64,000 nt of DNA from Dyadobacter sp. CY323. GTDB lineage: Bacteria > Bacteroidota > Bacteroidia > Cytophagales > Spirosomataceae. The translations under genes and the position numbers were made by a program. The number at the start of each line of letters is the position of its first letter. Within the stretch, counting starts at the first letter, position 1. The DNA lies in contig NZ_JAJUXH010000011.1 of assembly GCF_021390245.1 (NCBI RefSeq), positions 186,001 to 250,000 on the forward strand, read 5' to 3'. Positions 26,153-34,597 of this stretch are shown here, piece by piece. Under the pieces are notes generated by a model. The model was not told the DNA's origin, did not search any database, and saw only the letters and a list, made by a program, of their open reading frames with translations.

Positions 26153-26560
26153 TTATTCGTCAAAGGTTTTCTTTCTCAAAGATTTAACGATCGCATTTCG
26201 CTGTTTTGTTTTAAGTCGTTCTTGTTTTGAGGCTAACGTCGGCCGGGTAGCTCTCCGCCTTTTTTGAACTACGAAAGCATTTACAATAAGGTCATTAAAC
26301 TTTTCAATAACCTTATCTTTATTTGCCAGCTGCGAACGTTCCGTTTGGTGATAGAGTATCAAAACCTTTTCATTCGTTAAGCGCGTTGCCAGTTTTATAA
26401 TGAGGTTTTGCTTTTGTTCATCATTCAAAATCTTGGAGTTTGGGATATCAAACCGCAGCTCCACTTTCGTTTCGACTTTGTTCACATTCTGTCCTCCACT
26501 CCCACCACTTCGGGCGGTCTGAAAAACCAGTTCAGGATGCAGGAGTTCAGGGTTTATCAT
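26153..26560 (-). CDS. arfB: Peptidyl-tRNA hydrolase ArfB (ribosome rescue)
   Basis: Release-factor-like hydrolase of 135 residues that frees ribosomes stalled at mRNA ends. The catalytic GGQ is in SGGSGGQNVNKVETKVEL, near residues 21-23, and the C-terminal tail is strongly basic (KRRRATRPTL, then KTKQRNAIVKSLRKK), as needed to enter the empty mRNA channel. Size matches E. coli ArfB/YaeJ (about 140). It precedes the MFS gene by 21 bases on the same strand. Confidence 0.95.
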   Translation of the reverse strand: MINPELLHPELVFQTARSGGSGGQNVNKVETKVELRFDIPNSKILNDEQKQNLIIKLATRLTNEKVLILYHQTERSQLANKDKVIEKFNDLIVNAFVVQKRRRATRPTLASKQERLKTKQRNAIVKSLRKKTFDE

Positions 26561-26864
26561 GATTTGATCTTGAAATAGTGTTAACGCTTGTTAATGTTTT
26601 CTGTCAAAAATAGGGGGTTACAGGATTTCAAATGTCTTTTAATCACTCATTTCTACTAGTCACCATAATAATTATAACCTTAACTCAATGATTTTCAAGA
26701 TAATAAAATTCGCAACACTGAGTTTTAAAAATCTTGTAAAAAGAATGCCGGTTTAGACAGATTGCTAACTCCATTAAGACAACCTTTTCTGCATTAAACC
26801 CATCCTAAAAAGTGATGTCCAAGAAACGATTTTTAATAACAGAAAACAATTTAATCATACGGCC
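26561..26864. other. AT-rich intergenic region, divergent promoters expected
   Basis: This 304-base gap between arfB (minus) and the DUF6600 gene (plus) is AT-rich. I see no ORF, no convincing hairpin and no exact TAnnTTTG box. It must hold the promoters of both flanking genes, but I cannot place them. Confidence 0.5.
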
Positions 26865-28136
26865 ATGAACACCATGCGTACATTTCGGATACTCGGCTTG
26901 TTTATACTATTGCTTGGCGGTGTTGCGGTTACCGATACAGCCAAAGCCCAACCCGGGTTCAGCGTTTCTTTTCAAACTTTTTACAATGAACTCTCACCTT
27001 ACGGGAGGTGGGAGCGCAATCCGCAATATGGTTCCGTGTGGATCCCCGATGTACCGAGAGGTTTTCAGCCGTATTCCACCGACGGTTACTGGGAAGTGAC
27101 CGAATATGGTAATACCTGGGTTTCGGACTATGAGTGGGGCTGGGCTCCTTTTCACTACGGCCGCTGGTCGTATGACGACTATAATGGCTGGTTCTGGGTT
27201 CCTGATTATGAATGGGGACCAGCTTGGGTAAACTGGCGTTCGGGTGGCGGATATTACGGCTGGGCGCCGCTGGGGCCTGGTATCAGCATTAACGTTTCGT
27301 TTAATGCACCGTCATTCTGGTGGAATTTTGTTCCGCAACGTTACATTACCTACCGCGGCTGGCGTAATTACTGCGCACCTCCAAGAAGGTTCTCGCATGT
27401 GTACAACCAGACGGTGATTATCAATAATTATTACCGCAGCAACAACCGGACTTATGTGTATGGACCGAGACGCGATGAAATCGAACGGGTAACGCGGCGC
27501 AGTGTGCCAGTGCGGACCATCGATGCCAGTCCGAGCGGACGTGGGCGGGTGATCGTGGCGGAAAATAGCCGGGGTAATGATCGTTACAATTCACGGAGCA
27601 GCAGAAATGAGCCGGAACGTCGTGGAGGAACCATTGACGCAAGTCCAAACCGGAGCGGCAGAACCATTGACGCAAGTCCGGAACGGGGTGGCAGAACCGT
27701 TGATGCAAGCCCAGACCGGGGTGGAAGAACATATGAGGCAGGTTCGGATCGTCGAGGTGCAACTGTTAATCCAGGCTCAGACCGTGGCGGCAGAGATAAC
27801 AATGAGTACAGCGCCCCGAGCAGAACTGAACGGAGCAGCCGCGAAAGAAGCATCGATCCGGCTCCTGCAACAAGAGGCAACGATCGGTACGAGGCACCTC
27901 GCCAGCCTGAACGCAGCAGCCGTGAACAAAGTGTTCCAAACTACGGAAGCGAAAGGTCGCAACGCTCAAACGAGTCGAACCCAAGCCCTAGCCGCGGTTC
28001 TTACGAAGCGCCACAACGTGCAGCCCGGCCTGAAAGAAGCGCCAGTGAATCGCGTGGAAATGACAGGAGTGAAAGATCGGCACAACCGAGTCAGGGCAGA
28101 GGAACTTCCGAGAGAAGCAGCCGGTCACCCAGATAG
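26865..28136 (+). CDS. Secreted DUF6600 protein with an 11-residue tandem repeat tail
   Basis: Exported protein of 423 residues. The signal peptide ends near TAKAQ. Residues 30-165 are a Trp/Tyr/Gly-rich domain (YNELSPYGRW, VWIPDV, YGNTWVSDYEWGWAPFHYGRW in part, FWVPDYEWGPAWVNWR in part) characteristic of DUF6600. From about residue 170 the chain becomes basic and low in complexity, rich in Arg, Ser, Gly and Pro, with five 11-residue repeats of the form TIDASPxRGGR at residues 256-310. Probably a cell-surface or periplasmic protein with a disordered, positively charged tail. Function unknown. Confidence 0.85.
   Translation: MNTMRTFRILGLFILLLGGVAVTDTAKAQPGFSVSFQTFYNELSPYGRWERNPQYGSVWIPDVPRGFQPYSTDGYWEVTEYGNTWVSDYEWGWAPFHYGRWSYDDYNGWFWVPDYEWGPAWVNWRSGGGYYGWAPLGPGISINVSFNAPSFWWNFVPQRYITYRGWRNYCAPPRRFSHVYNQTVIINNYYRSNNRTYVYGPRRDEIERVTRRSVPVRTIDASPSGRGRVIVAENSRGNDRYNSRSSRNEPERRGGTIDASPNRSGRTIDASPERGGRTVDASPDRGGRTYEAGSDRRGATVNPGSDRGGRDNNEYSAPSRTERSSRERSIDPAPATRGNDRYEAPRQPERSSREQSVPNYGSERSQRSNESNPSPSRGSYEAPQRAARPERSASESRGNDRSERSAQPSQGRGTSERSSRSPR
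27630..27794 (+). repeat. 33-bp tandem repeat, five units, inside the DUF6600 gene
   Basis: Five in-frame 33-base units encode TIDASPNRSGR, TIDASPERGGR, TVDASPDRGGR, TYEAGSDRRGA and TVNPGSDRGGR. The first three units are nearly identical at DNA level and the last two are degenerate, which suggests expansion from the 5' side and a possible length polymorphism between strains. Confidence 0.9.
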
Positions 28137-28153
28137 TTTTTAGTTTAATGCGA

Positions 28154-28190
28154 AACGGCCCCGGGAAGCAGTTCTTCCGGGGTCGTTTTT
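28154..28190 (+). terminator. Intrinsic terminator after the DUF6600 gene
   Basis: GC-rich hairpin (ACGGCCCCGGGAA with TTCCGGGGTCGT, one bulge and one G-U) followed by a T-run ending near 28190. Confidence 0.85.
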
Positions 28191-28271
28191 GTTTTGAGAG
28201 ATCCCAATTCTTCCAGCTGAATACGGCAGAAATGTATTATTTTAGCCTATTCTAAACCCATTGCTATTTAA

Positions 28272-29291
28272 ATGGAAATACAGTTTGACATTGAGTTCAA
28301 GGAGAGTGCACCGAAATACATGCAGATCATCAAATCGCTTCTGCAGGCGATCAGCAAAGGAAAACTGAAACGAGGCGACAAGATCCCATCCATTAATCAA
28401 TTAAGTGAAGAATATCTGCTTTCACGGGATACGGTCGAAAAAGCTTACAAGCATTTGATAAAAGACGGAGTACTGATTTCAGTGCGTGGAAAAGGGTATT
28501 TCATCAACCGCGTCGACATTGAGACATCACTTCGCATATTGCTGGTTTTCAACAAGATAAGTAATTACAAAAAGCAGATTTACAATGCTTTTGTTGAAAA
28601 TATCGGGCGTAATGTGAATGTCGATCTGCACATTCATCATTCCAATGTCAACATCTTCAAGAATCTTATAAAGAACAGCTTGGGCGAATATGACTACTAT
28701 GTAATCATGCCCCATTTTTACGAGAAGGCCGAAGAAGCGATTGAAACATTGAAAATGATCCCGCCCGAAAAGTTGATATTGCTAGATAAAGATCTGGAAC
28801 TGAGTAGCAAAAAACATTCATCCGTTTTTCAGAATTTTGAAAAGGATATTGTTTCTGCATTAAACGAGGCGATTGATTTGTTGAAAGTGTACAAAAAGCT
28901 GATCCTCATTTTCCCGACCATTATCCGTTATCCGAAAGAGATCATCAAAGGCTTCCGGATCTTTTGCATTCAACATGAATTCGAACACGAGATCATGTAC
29001 GATTTTCATGAAAACAGCACGGCAGCAAGCGATACCGCCTATGTCGTAATTGAGGAAAACGACCTGGTGAATCTGATCAAAAAATGCAGGGAACAGCACC
29101 TGACCATCGGCAAAGACATTGGAATAATATCCTACAATGAAACGCCATTAAAAGAAATCCTGCTCGATGGCATCACAACCATTTCAACCGATCACGAGCA
29201 AATGGGAAGAACCGCCGCAGAGCTGATCACTGAAAATAAACGGGCGATTGTTAAAAATCCGTTTACGCTGATCCGGAGGAAGTCGTTGTAA
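28272..29291 (+). CDS. GntR-family regulator with LacI-like effector domain (rhamnose regulator)
   Basis: Transcription factor of 339 residues. Residues 1-75 form the GntR winged helix (KYMQIIKSLLQAI, GDKIPSINQLSEEYLLSRDTVEKAYKHL in part). The rest is a periplasmic-binding-protein fold like LacI/AraR, with a typical end: IGIISYNETPLKEIL, TTISTDHEQMGRTAAELI. Convergent with the rhamnose genes that follow, so it is the probable local regulator with a rhamnose pathway sugar as ligand; this is by context. A near-match -7 box (TATTTTAG) lies about 25 bases upstream. Confidence 0.85.
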   Translation: MEIQFDIEFKESAPKYMQIIKSLLQAISKGKLKRGDKIPSINQLSEEYLLSRDTVEKAYKHLIKDGVLISVRGKGYFINRVDIETSLRILLVFNKISNYKKQIYNAFVENIGRNVNVDLHIHHSNVNIFKNLIKNSLGEYDYYVIMPHFYEKAEEAIETLKMIPPEKLILLDKDLELSSKKHSSVFQNFEKDIVSALNEAIDLLKVYKKLILIFPTIIRYPKEIIKGFRIFCIQHEFEHEIMYDFHENSTAASDTAYVVIEENDLVNLIKKCREQHLTIGKDIGIISYNETPLKEILLDGITTISTDHEQMGRTAAELITENKRAIVKNPFTLIRRKSL

Positions 29292-29295
29292 CGCA

Positions 29296-29335
29296 TTGTC
29301 CTGCTGAGCGCAGTTGACTGCGCTCAGCAGGACAA
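29296..29335. terminator. Perfect 18-bp hairpin between convergent genes
   Basis: Arms 29296-29313 and 29318-29335 are exact reverse complements around a TTGA loop. It lies between the GntR gene and rhaI, which run toward each other. There is no T-run on either side, so termination may need Rho, or the hairpin may protect 3' ends. Confidence 0.75.
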
Positions 29336-29344
29336 ATTAACAAG

Positions 29345-30628
29345 TTAAAGCCCGGTCGCTACCGTCACCTTCCCTCTTTCATTCATTAATTCGGAGCGGA
29401 CATTCAGATTTCTGAACAACCCAACCGGGTCTAATGCACCTCCACTAAGTCGCATGGATTCGCGCACCAATGGACGAACATCCGTTCTGAATGCGTTTTG
29501 AAGAATTTGCTGAGCCAGTACCACGTCATTTTGCTGACGTGCCGTTTCCAGTTTTTTACGATCAACAATCAGAGCCTGGGCATAAGATAAAAGAATGGCT
29601 TCTACCGATTGCAGCAGATCTTCGAGCGGATCTTTTACATTATGACTTGCATCGATCATCCAGGCGTAAGTATCACTATTTCTGCCTGCACGTTTCATGC
29701 CTTCAACGAGTTCCACGAAAATCAAGAAAAGCATATAGGGACGAATGCTGCCAACCGTCAAATCGTCGTCTCCGTACTTGGAATCATTGAAATGGAAACC
29801 AGCCAAACGACCTTCCATCATCAACGTCGCGACGATCTGCTCGATGTTTGCATTTGGCAAATGGTGGCCCAAATCAACCAGTACATCTGCTTTCGGACCT
29901 AATTTTTGACAAAACAATAAGGAGCTTCCCCAATCCTGGATTACGGTAGAATAGAAATTCGGCTCATACGCTTTGTACTCGACATACACTTTCCAATCGT
30001 CCGGAAGCGCAGCATAAATTTCCTTCAGAGATTCCAGGGTATATTGAAATGATTTCACAAAATTGGATTGCCCGGGAAAGCAAGAACCATCTGACAACCA
30101 GATCGATAACGCTTTTGACCCAAGATCCTTTCCGTATTTAATTACCTCAATATTATGGTCGACCGCCTGCTTCCTGACTTTGGCATCGACATGAGAAAGT
30201 GAGCCGAACTTGTAAGAATGCTCCTGATTTTTTTGGTCCTGAAAGGTATTAGAGTTAACGGCATCGAACTGTAAGTTCAACGAAGAAGCTAACGAGATAA
30301 TGGATTGCGCCTGCTCAGGGATATCCCAGGGAATGTGCAGTGAAATAGAGCCGCTCGAACGGTTTAATGCATGTAACAGACCAACATCCTCCACTTTTTC
30401 TTCCAGTGAACGAGGCTCTCCGCCACCCGAAAAACGGCCGAAACGCGTTCCGCCCGTACCTAACGCCCAGCTCGGAATCGCAACCTGAAAGTCAGAAAGT
30501 GCTTTGACAATGTCATTTGCATTGATCCCCTGCTCGCCCAGTTGCTCTTTTGTATAAATAAACTGGTTGTTATGTCTCGAAAACAGAGAGTCATTGTGCT
30601 GATCAATCTGATATTGTTCTATTTTCAT
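29345..30628 (-). CDS. rhaI: L-rhamnose isomerase, RhaI type
   Basis: TIM-barrel sugar isomerase of 427 residues that converts L-rhamnose to L-rhamnulose. It is of the Bacillus/Pseudomonas-type RhaI family, not E. coli RhaA. Metal-site strands are visible: YVEYKAYEP, VLVDLGHHLPN, AGFHFNDSKYGDDD and WMIDASHNVKDP. Second gene of a minus-strand operon after the bifunctional aldolase-dehydrogenase, with an 11-bp hairpin between them. Together with that gene and the convergent GntR regulator this is a rhamnose catabolic locus. Confidence 0.93.
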   Translation of the reverse strand: MKIEQYQIDQHNDSLFSRHNNQFIYTKEQLGEQGINANDIVKALSDFQVAIPSWALGTGGTRFGRFSGGGEPRSLEEKVEDVGLLHALNRSSGSISLHIPWDIPEQAQSIISLASSLNLQFDAVNSNTFQDQKNQEHSYKFGSLSHVDAKVRKQAVDHNIEVIKYGKDLGSKALSIWLSDGSCFPGQSNFVKSFQYTLESLKEIYAALPDDWKVYVEYKAYEPNFYSTVIQDWGSSLLFCQKLGPKADVLVDLGHHLPNANIEQIVATLMMEGRLAGFHFNDSKYGDDDLTVGSIRPYMLFLIFVELVEGMKRAGRNSDTYAWMIDASHNVKDPLEDLLQSVEAILLSYAQALIVDRKKLETARQQNDVVLAQQILQNAFRTDVRPLVRESMRLSGGALDPVGLFRNLNVRSELMNERGKVTVATGL

Positions 30629-30647
30629 TTGAATAGGTTTTTGGAAA

Positions 30648-30680
30648 AGACCTGGCAGATTTTGAAAACCTGCCAGGTCT
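30648..30680. repeat. Intercistronic palindrome between rhaEW and rhaI
   Basis: AGACCTGGCAG (30648-30658) and CTGCCAGGTCT (30670-30680) are perfect reverse complements around ATTTTGAAAAC. I recall similar ACCTGGCAGGT-type intergenic palindromes in many Bacteroidota genomes, so this may be a dispersed element. In the rha mRNA it would form a stem that can change the stability of the two parts. Confidence 0.7.
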
Positions 30681-30686
30681 AATTAT

Positions 30687-32810
30687 CTACCGGAGGAACG
30701 CGGCAGGAACACCACCATCTACGTTAATTACATTCCCAGTGCTTTTACTTAAAAGCCCGCTCACGAAGATATAGACACCATTTGCAATGTCTTCAGTATG
30801 AATTTCAGCATTCAAAACGGTTCTTTTTGCATAGTATGCCGGTAATTCTGCTACTGAAATACCATATGCTTTCGCACGTCCGGCCGCCCAGCCACTTTCC
30901 CAGATCTTACTTCCGGCGATTACGGCATCGGGGTTAACCACATTTACTCGGATCCTGTCCGGACCAAGTTCGGCAGCCAGCAGACGTGTCATGTGTTGCT
31001 GCGCAGCTTTGGCTGTTCCGTAGGCTACGTTATTTGGCCCGGAAACGATCCCGTTTTTGCTGGCGATGTTGATAATGTCGCCGCCCAAACCTTGCTGACG
31101 CATAATCGCCACCGATTCCTGAGAAACAAGGAACTGACCTTTTACCAAAACATCCTGTAAAATATCCCAATCCTTAATGGTCGTCTCAGCCAATGGTTTT
31201 GAAATGGACAAACCTGCACAGTTTACAATAATGTCGACGCCGCCATATTTAAGTTTGGTAGCGTGCAATGCAGCTTTAATTTGTTCAGGATCAAGAACGT
31301 TTGCAATCGTTGTCGAAGAAAAATCCTTGCCGAACTTCGCATCAAACTCCGACTTGGTTTCTGCTAATGCTTTTTCGTCAATATCAGAAATAACCACGCA
31401 TGCACCTTCCTGCAACAATTTCTGGGCGATGGCTTTTCCAATTCCACCCGAGCCGCCAGTCACGAATGCTACTTTGCGCGAAACCGATTTTTCTTTCGGC
31501 ATTCTTTGCAATTTAGCTTCTTCTAAAAGCCAATATTCAATGTCAAATGCTTCCTGCTCAGGCAATGACACGTATGAAGAAATCGCCTCGGCGCCTTTCA
31601 TTACGTTGATCGCATTAGTATAAAATTCAGCTGCAACGCGGGCTGTTTGTTTGTCTTTTGCAAATGAAAACATCCCAACTCCCGGCAACAGGATAATTAC
31701 CGGGTTCGGGTCGCGAACTGCCGGGCTGTTATCATGTTTACAACGATCGTAGTAAGCCTGGTAGTCGGCACGGTATGCTTCAAATTGTGGACGGATCTGA
31801 TCCAGGATTTCCTGATCGGTCGCATTCAGTTTTTCAAATGGAAGATCCAGTACCAGCGGACGGATTTTCGTACGCAGGAAGTGGTCCGGGCAGCTGGTAC
31901 CCAATGGCGCCAACTTATCCAGATCATTGCTGGCAATAAATTCCAAAACACGCTCGTCATCGGTAAAATGGCCGATCATCGCTTGCTTATCAGATGCCAG
32001 ACCACGCAGATAAGGTGCCAGTTTACCGGCAATTTCCGTTCTGCGTTCCGGCGACTCGCTCGTTAACCTCACGCCACCGAAAACCGGACGCGTTTTTCCG
32101 TAATTTTCATTCAGATACTCCGATGCTTTTTCGATGGTATCTAATGTATTGATGTAAGATTCGTAAGCTGTATCTCCCCAGGTAAACAAACCGTGTCCAC
32201 CAAGTACGATACCCCGGATTCCCGGATTGTCTGCCAGTGATTGTTCAAGCTGCAAACCCAGGTCGAAACCCGGACGCTGCCAGGGCACCCACGCAATTTC
32301 ACCGTTAAACAGTTCTTTTGTAATGGCCTCCCCTTCTTTGGAAGCGGCAATGGCGATCAATGCATCGGGATGCAGGTGATCAATATGTTTGAATGGCAAA
32401 AGGCCGTGCAATGGCGTATCAATGGAAGGTGCTTTGGATTTCAGATCGTAAATGCAGTGGTTGAAAAGCTCCACCATTTCATCTTCAAATTCCAGTCCGC
32501 GATAAATGTTTTTGAGGCTGTGCAGACGGTCGACATAAAGTCCCGCCAGACCACTTCTCGTTAAGGTCCCGATATCTCCTCCTGAACCTTTAATCCACAT
32601 TACCTCAACCGGGTTTCCTGTCAAAGGATCTTTTTCAATGGTTTTGCAACTTGTATTTCCACCAGCATAATTGGTCAAACGAAGGTCGGCGCCCAGCAGA
32701 TTGGAACGGTACAATAAAAGTGCTACCTGATCGTCACCCAGAGAAGCGGCTTTCTCGTCATCCCACAAATAACTTACATATCTATACTGGCTTACTTTAG
32801 AACTGCTCAT
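30687..32810 (-). CDS. Bifunctional rhamnulose-1-phosphate aldolase / lactaldehyde dehydrogenase (RhaEW)
   Basis: Fusion enzyme of 707 residues from ATG 32810; an in-frame TTG at 32834 would add eight residues. The N-terminal 410 residues are a class II aldolase (GGNTSCK, DTPLHGLLPF, HLHPDALIA, LGGHGLFTWG) that splits L-rhamnulose 1-phosphate into DHAP and L-lactaldehyde. The C-terminal part is an SDR (FVTGGSGGIGKAIA, INIASKNG, YGTAKAAQQH) expected to oxidise lactaldehyde to lactate. This fusion is known as RhaEW in Bacillus and Bacteroidota. First gene of the minus-strand operon; the rhamnulokinase it needs is not in the window. Confidence 0.93.
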   Translation of the reverse strand: MSSSKVSQYRYVSYLWDDEKAASLGDDQVALLLYRSNLLGADLRLTNYAGGNTSCKTIEKDPLTGNPVEVMWIKGSGGDIGTLTRSGLAGLYVDRLHSLKNIYRGLEFEDEMVELFNHCIYDLKSKAPSIDTPLHGLLPFKHIDHLHPDALIAIAASKEGEAITKELFNGEIAWVPWQRPGFDLGLQLEQSLADNPGIRGIVLGGHGLFTWGDTAYESYINTLDTIEKASEYLNENYGKTRPVFGGVRLTSESPERRTEIAGKLAPYLRGLASDKQAMIGHFTDDERVLEFIASNDLDKLAPLGTSCPDHFLRTKIRPLVLDLPFEKLNATDQEILDQIRPQFEAYRADYQAYYDRCKHDNSPAVRDPNPVIILLPGVGMFSFAKDKQTARVAAEFYTNAINVMKGAEAISSYVSLPEQEAFDIEYWLLEEAKLQRMPKEKSVSRKVAFVTGGSGGIGKAIAQKLLQEGACVVISDIDEKALAETKSEFDAKFGKDFSSTTIANVLDPEQIKAALHATKLKYGGVDIIVNCAGLSISKPLAETTIKDWDILQDVLVKGQFLVSQESVAIMRQQGLGGDIINIASKNGIVSGPNNVAYGTAKAAQQHMTRLLAAELGPDRIRVNVVNPDAVIAGSKIWESGWAAGRAKAYGISVAELPAYYAKRTVLNAEIHTEDIANGVYIFVSGLLSKSTGNVINVDGGVPAAFLR

Positions 32811-33160
32811 ATTTTCTTTTTTAATTTTTATCAATTTGGGTATCGGACATTCTCCCAGAAAGGATTTGACGGGACAAATACTACTCTGAAACAGGTCACA
32901 AGATTAGAAAACTTACCTATACGCACCGTCCTGCTGTATCCTGCATGTAGAAATAAATTGAGAATTAATGTGAGATTTGATAGTTTTTATAGCCATGAAA
33001 TAAGCTGCCATTTACCGATCACTCACTCCATTTCACCGACGAATAGCTCCTTTGCTCGTAACCGGAAAATTAACATATTCTTGCTCCCGGTTAGGTTCGG
33101 TCTGCCTGTTTTTCAACATGCGCCAACCATTTTATCTATCCTTTCGTACTCTGATCCCCG
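32811..33160. other. Divergent intergenic region, rha promoter side
   Basis: A 350-base gap between rhaEW (minus) and the MBOAT gene (plus). It should hold the rha promoter and the GntR operator. On the minus strand TAATCTTG (complement of 32899-32906) is a one-mismatch -7 box, and TAGTATTTG (complement of 32875-32883) is a spacing variant. No perfect operator palindrome was found by eye, and no real ORF. Confidence 0.4.
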
Positions 33161-34594
33161 GTGCTTTTCAATTCCGTCTCTTACGTCCTTTTTTTACCCG
33201 CAGTATTTACCCTCTACTGGCTTCTAAAACGATCCGTCGGAGCGCAGAACATCTTACTGTTATCTGCAAGCTATTTCTTTTATGGTTGCTGGGATTGGCG
33301 ATTCCTCGGATGCCTGATATTCTCGACACTTTTGGATTACTATTCCGGACTCAAAATAAAATCATCTAAAACCAACGCTCAGTCAAGGATGTGGTTGATT
33401 ATCAGCATCGTAATTAACGTGGGTCTTCTAGCATACTTCAAATACTATAATTTTTTCGCAGAGTCTTTGATAAAACTGATGGCGTCCGTTGGGATCGAAA
33501 CACATCTACAAGTCCTCAATATCGTTTTGCCCATCGGAATTTCCTTTTACACATTTCATGGCCTTTCATATGTGATCGACATCTATAACAAGAGAATAGA
33601 TCCGTCAGAGAACCTGGTGAACTACTCGCTTTTTGTCAGCTTCTTCCCATTGCTTGTTGCCGGCCCGATTGAACGGGCGACGCATTTATTGCCCCAGATC
33701 GAGCAACCCAGAATTTTCAGATATGAAAAAGCAGTTGACGGAATGCGCCAGATGCTTTGGGGATTTTTTAAGAAAATCGTTGTTGCCGATAGTTGTGCCA
33801 CATATGTCAATATGACCTTTGACAATCCAACGAATCATTCGGGCAGTACACTTTTATTCGGGGCCATTCTGTTTGCATTTCAGATTTACGGCGATTTCTC
33901 CGGTTACTCCGACATTGCCCTGGGAACAGCGCGGCTTTTTGGTTTCGAACTTCTCAACAATTTCACCTTTCCTTATTTTTCGAGAGATATCGCTGAATTT
34001 TGGCGGAGATGGCACATATCGCTTTCATCATGGTTTAAAGATTATGTATACTTTCCATTGGGAGGAAGCAGGCTCGGGCTGCTCACCAGCATTCGAAACA
34101 CTGTTATCATTTTCCTGATCAGCGGTTTTTGGCATGGAGCAAATTGGACGTTTGTAGTGTGGGGACTTTATCATGCGTTGCTTTTTCTGCCTTTACTACT
34201 CTTTAATATCAATCACAAGCATAAAGATGTCGTCGCAACGGGCTTGTTCCTGCCTAATTTAAAAGAATGGCTGCAAATCATTTCAACATTCTTTTTGGTA
34301 ACAATAGGATGGATATTTTTCCGAAGTTCAGACCTCGCAGGTTCATTTGTTTACATTAAAAGAATCATTAGTCAATCGCTCTTCACAATCCCATTACTCG
34401 ATCATCTGAAGATGCCACTCGCTTACATTTCCATTTGCATTGTAGTGGAATGGCTGCATCGAGATAAGATTCACGGACTTCAAATCACCCGCCTAAAACT
34501 TCAATCGGTGCGATGGATACTATACCTATTGCTTGTAATGGTGTGCATTGCGCAGTTCAGACATAACCAGGAGTTCATCTATTTTCAATTCTAG
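33161..34594 (+). CDS. MBOAT-family O-acyltransferase (AlgI-like)
   Basis: Polytopic membrane acyltransferase of 477 residues with a GTG start (MLFNSVSYVLFLPAVFTLYW). It moves acyl groups, usually acetyl, across the membrane to a secreted polysaccharide. Family landmarks: FYGCWDWRFLGCLIFS, FWRRWHISLSSWFKDYVYFPLGGSR (in part) and GFWHGANWTFVVWG with the active His325, close to His322 of AlgI. The next gene begins 4 bases after the stop and encodes an SGNH-like partner, the usual two-part arrangement. Confidence 0.93.
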   Translation: MLFNSVSYVLFLPAVFTLYWLLKRSVGAQNILLLSASYFFYGCWDWRFLGCLIFSTLLDYYSGLKIKSSKTNAQSRMWLIISIVINVGLLAYFKYYNFFAESLIKLMASVGIETHLQVLNIVLPIGISFYTFHGLSYVIDIYNKRIDPSENLVNYSLFVSFFPLLVAGPIERATHLLPQIEQPRIFRYEKAVDGMRQMLWGFFKKIVVADSCATYVNMTFDNPTNHSGSTLLFGAILFAFQIYGDFSGYSDIALGTARLFGFELLNNFTFPYFSRDIAEFWRRWHISLSSWFKDYVYFPLGGSRLGLLTSIRNTVIIFLISGFWHGANWTFVVWGLYHALLFLPLLLFNINHKHKDVVATGLFLPNLKEWLQIISTFFLVTIGWIFFRSSDLAGSFVYIKRIISQSLFTIPLLDHLKMPLAYISICIVVEWLHRDKIHGLQITRLKLQSVRWILYLLLVMVCIAQFRHNQEFIYFQF

Positions 34595-34597
34595 CCA

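Noticed and set aside
27577..28143. Open 188-codon plus-strand frame inside the DUF6600 gene
   Set aside because: It exists because the repeat-rich, stop-poor tail opens a second frame; composition is biased and it lacks a signal or domain.
32811..33160. Clear operator palindrome for the GntR regulator
   Set aside because: Only weak -7-like boxes were seen; no convincing symmetric site was found by eye.
33052..33369. Open frame spanning the MBOAT start region
   Set aside because: Overlaps the 5' part of the real gene in another frame with no recognisable protein features.
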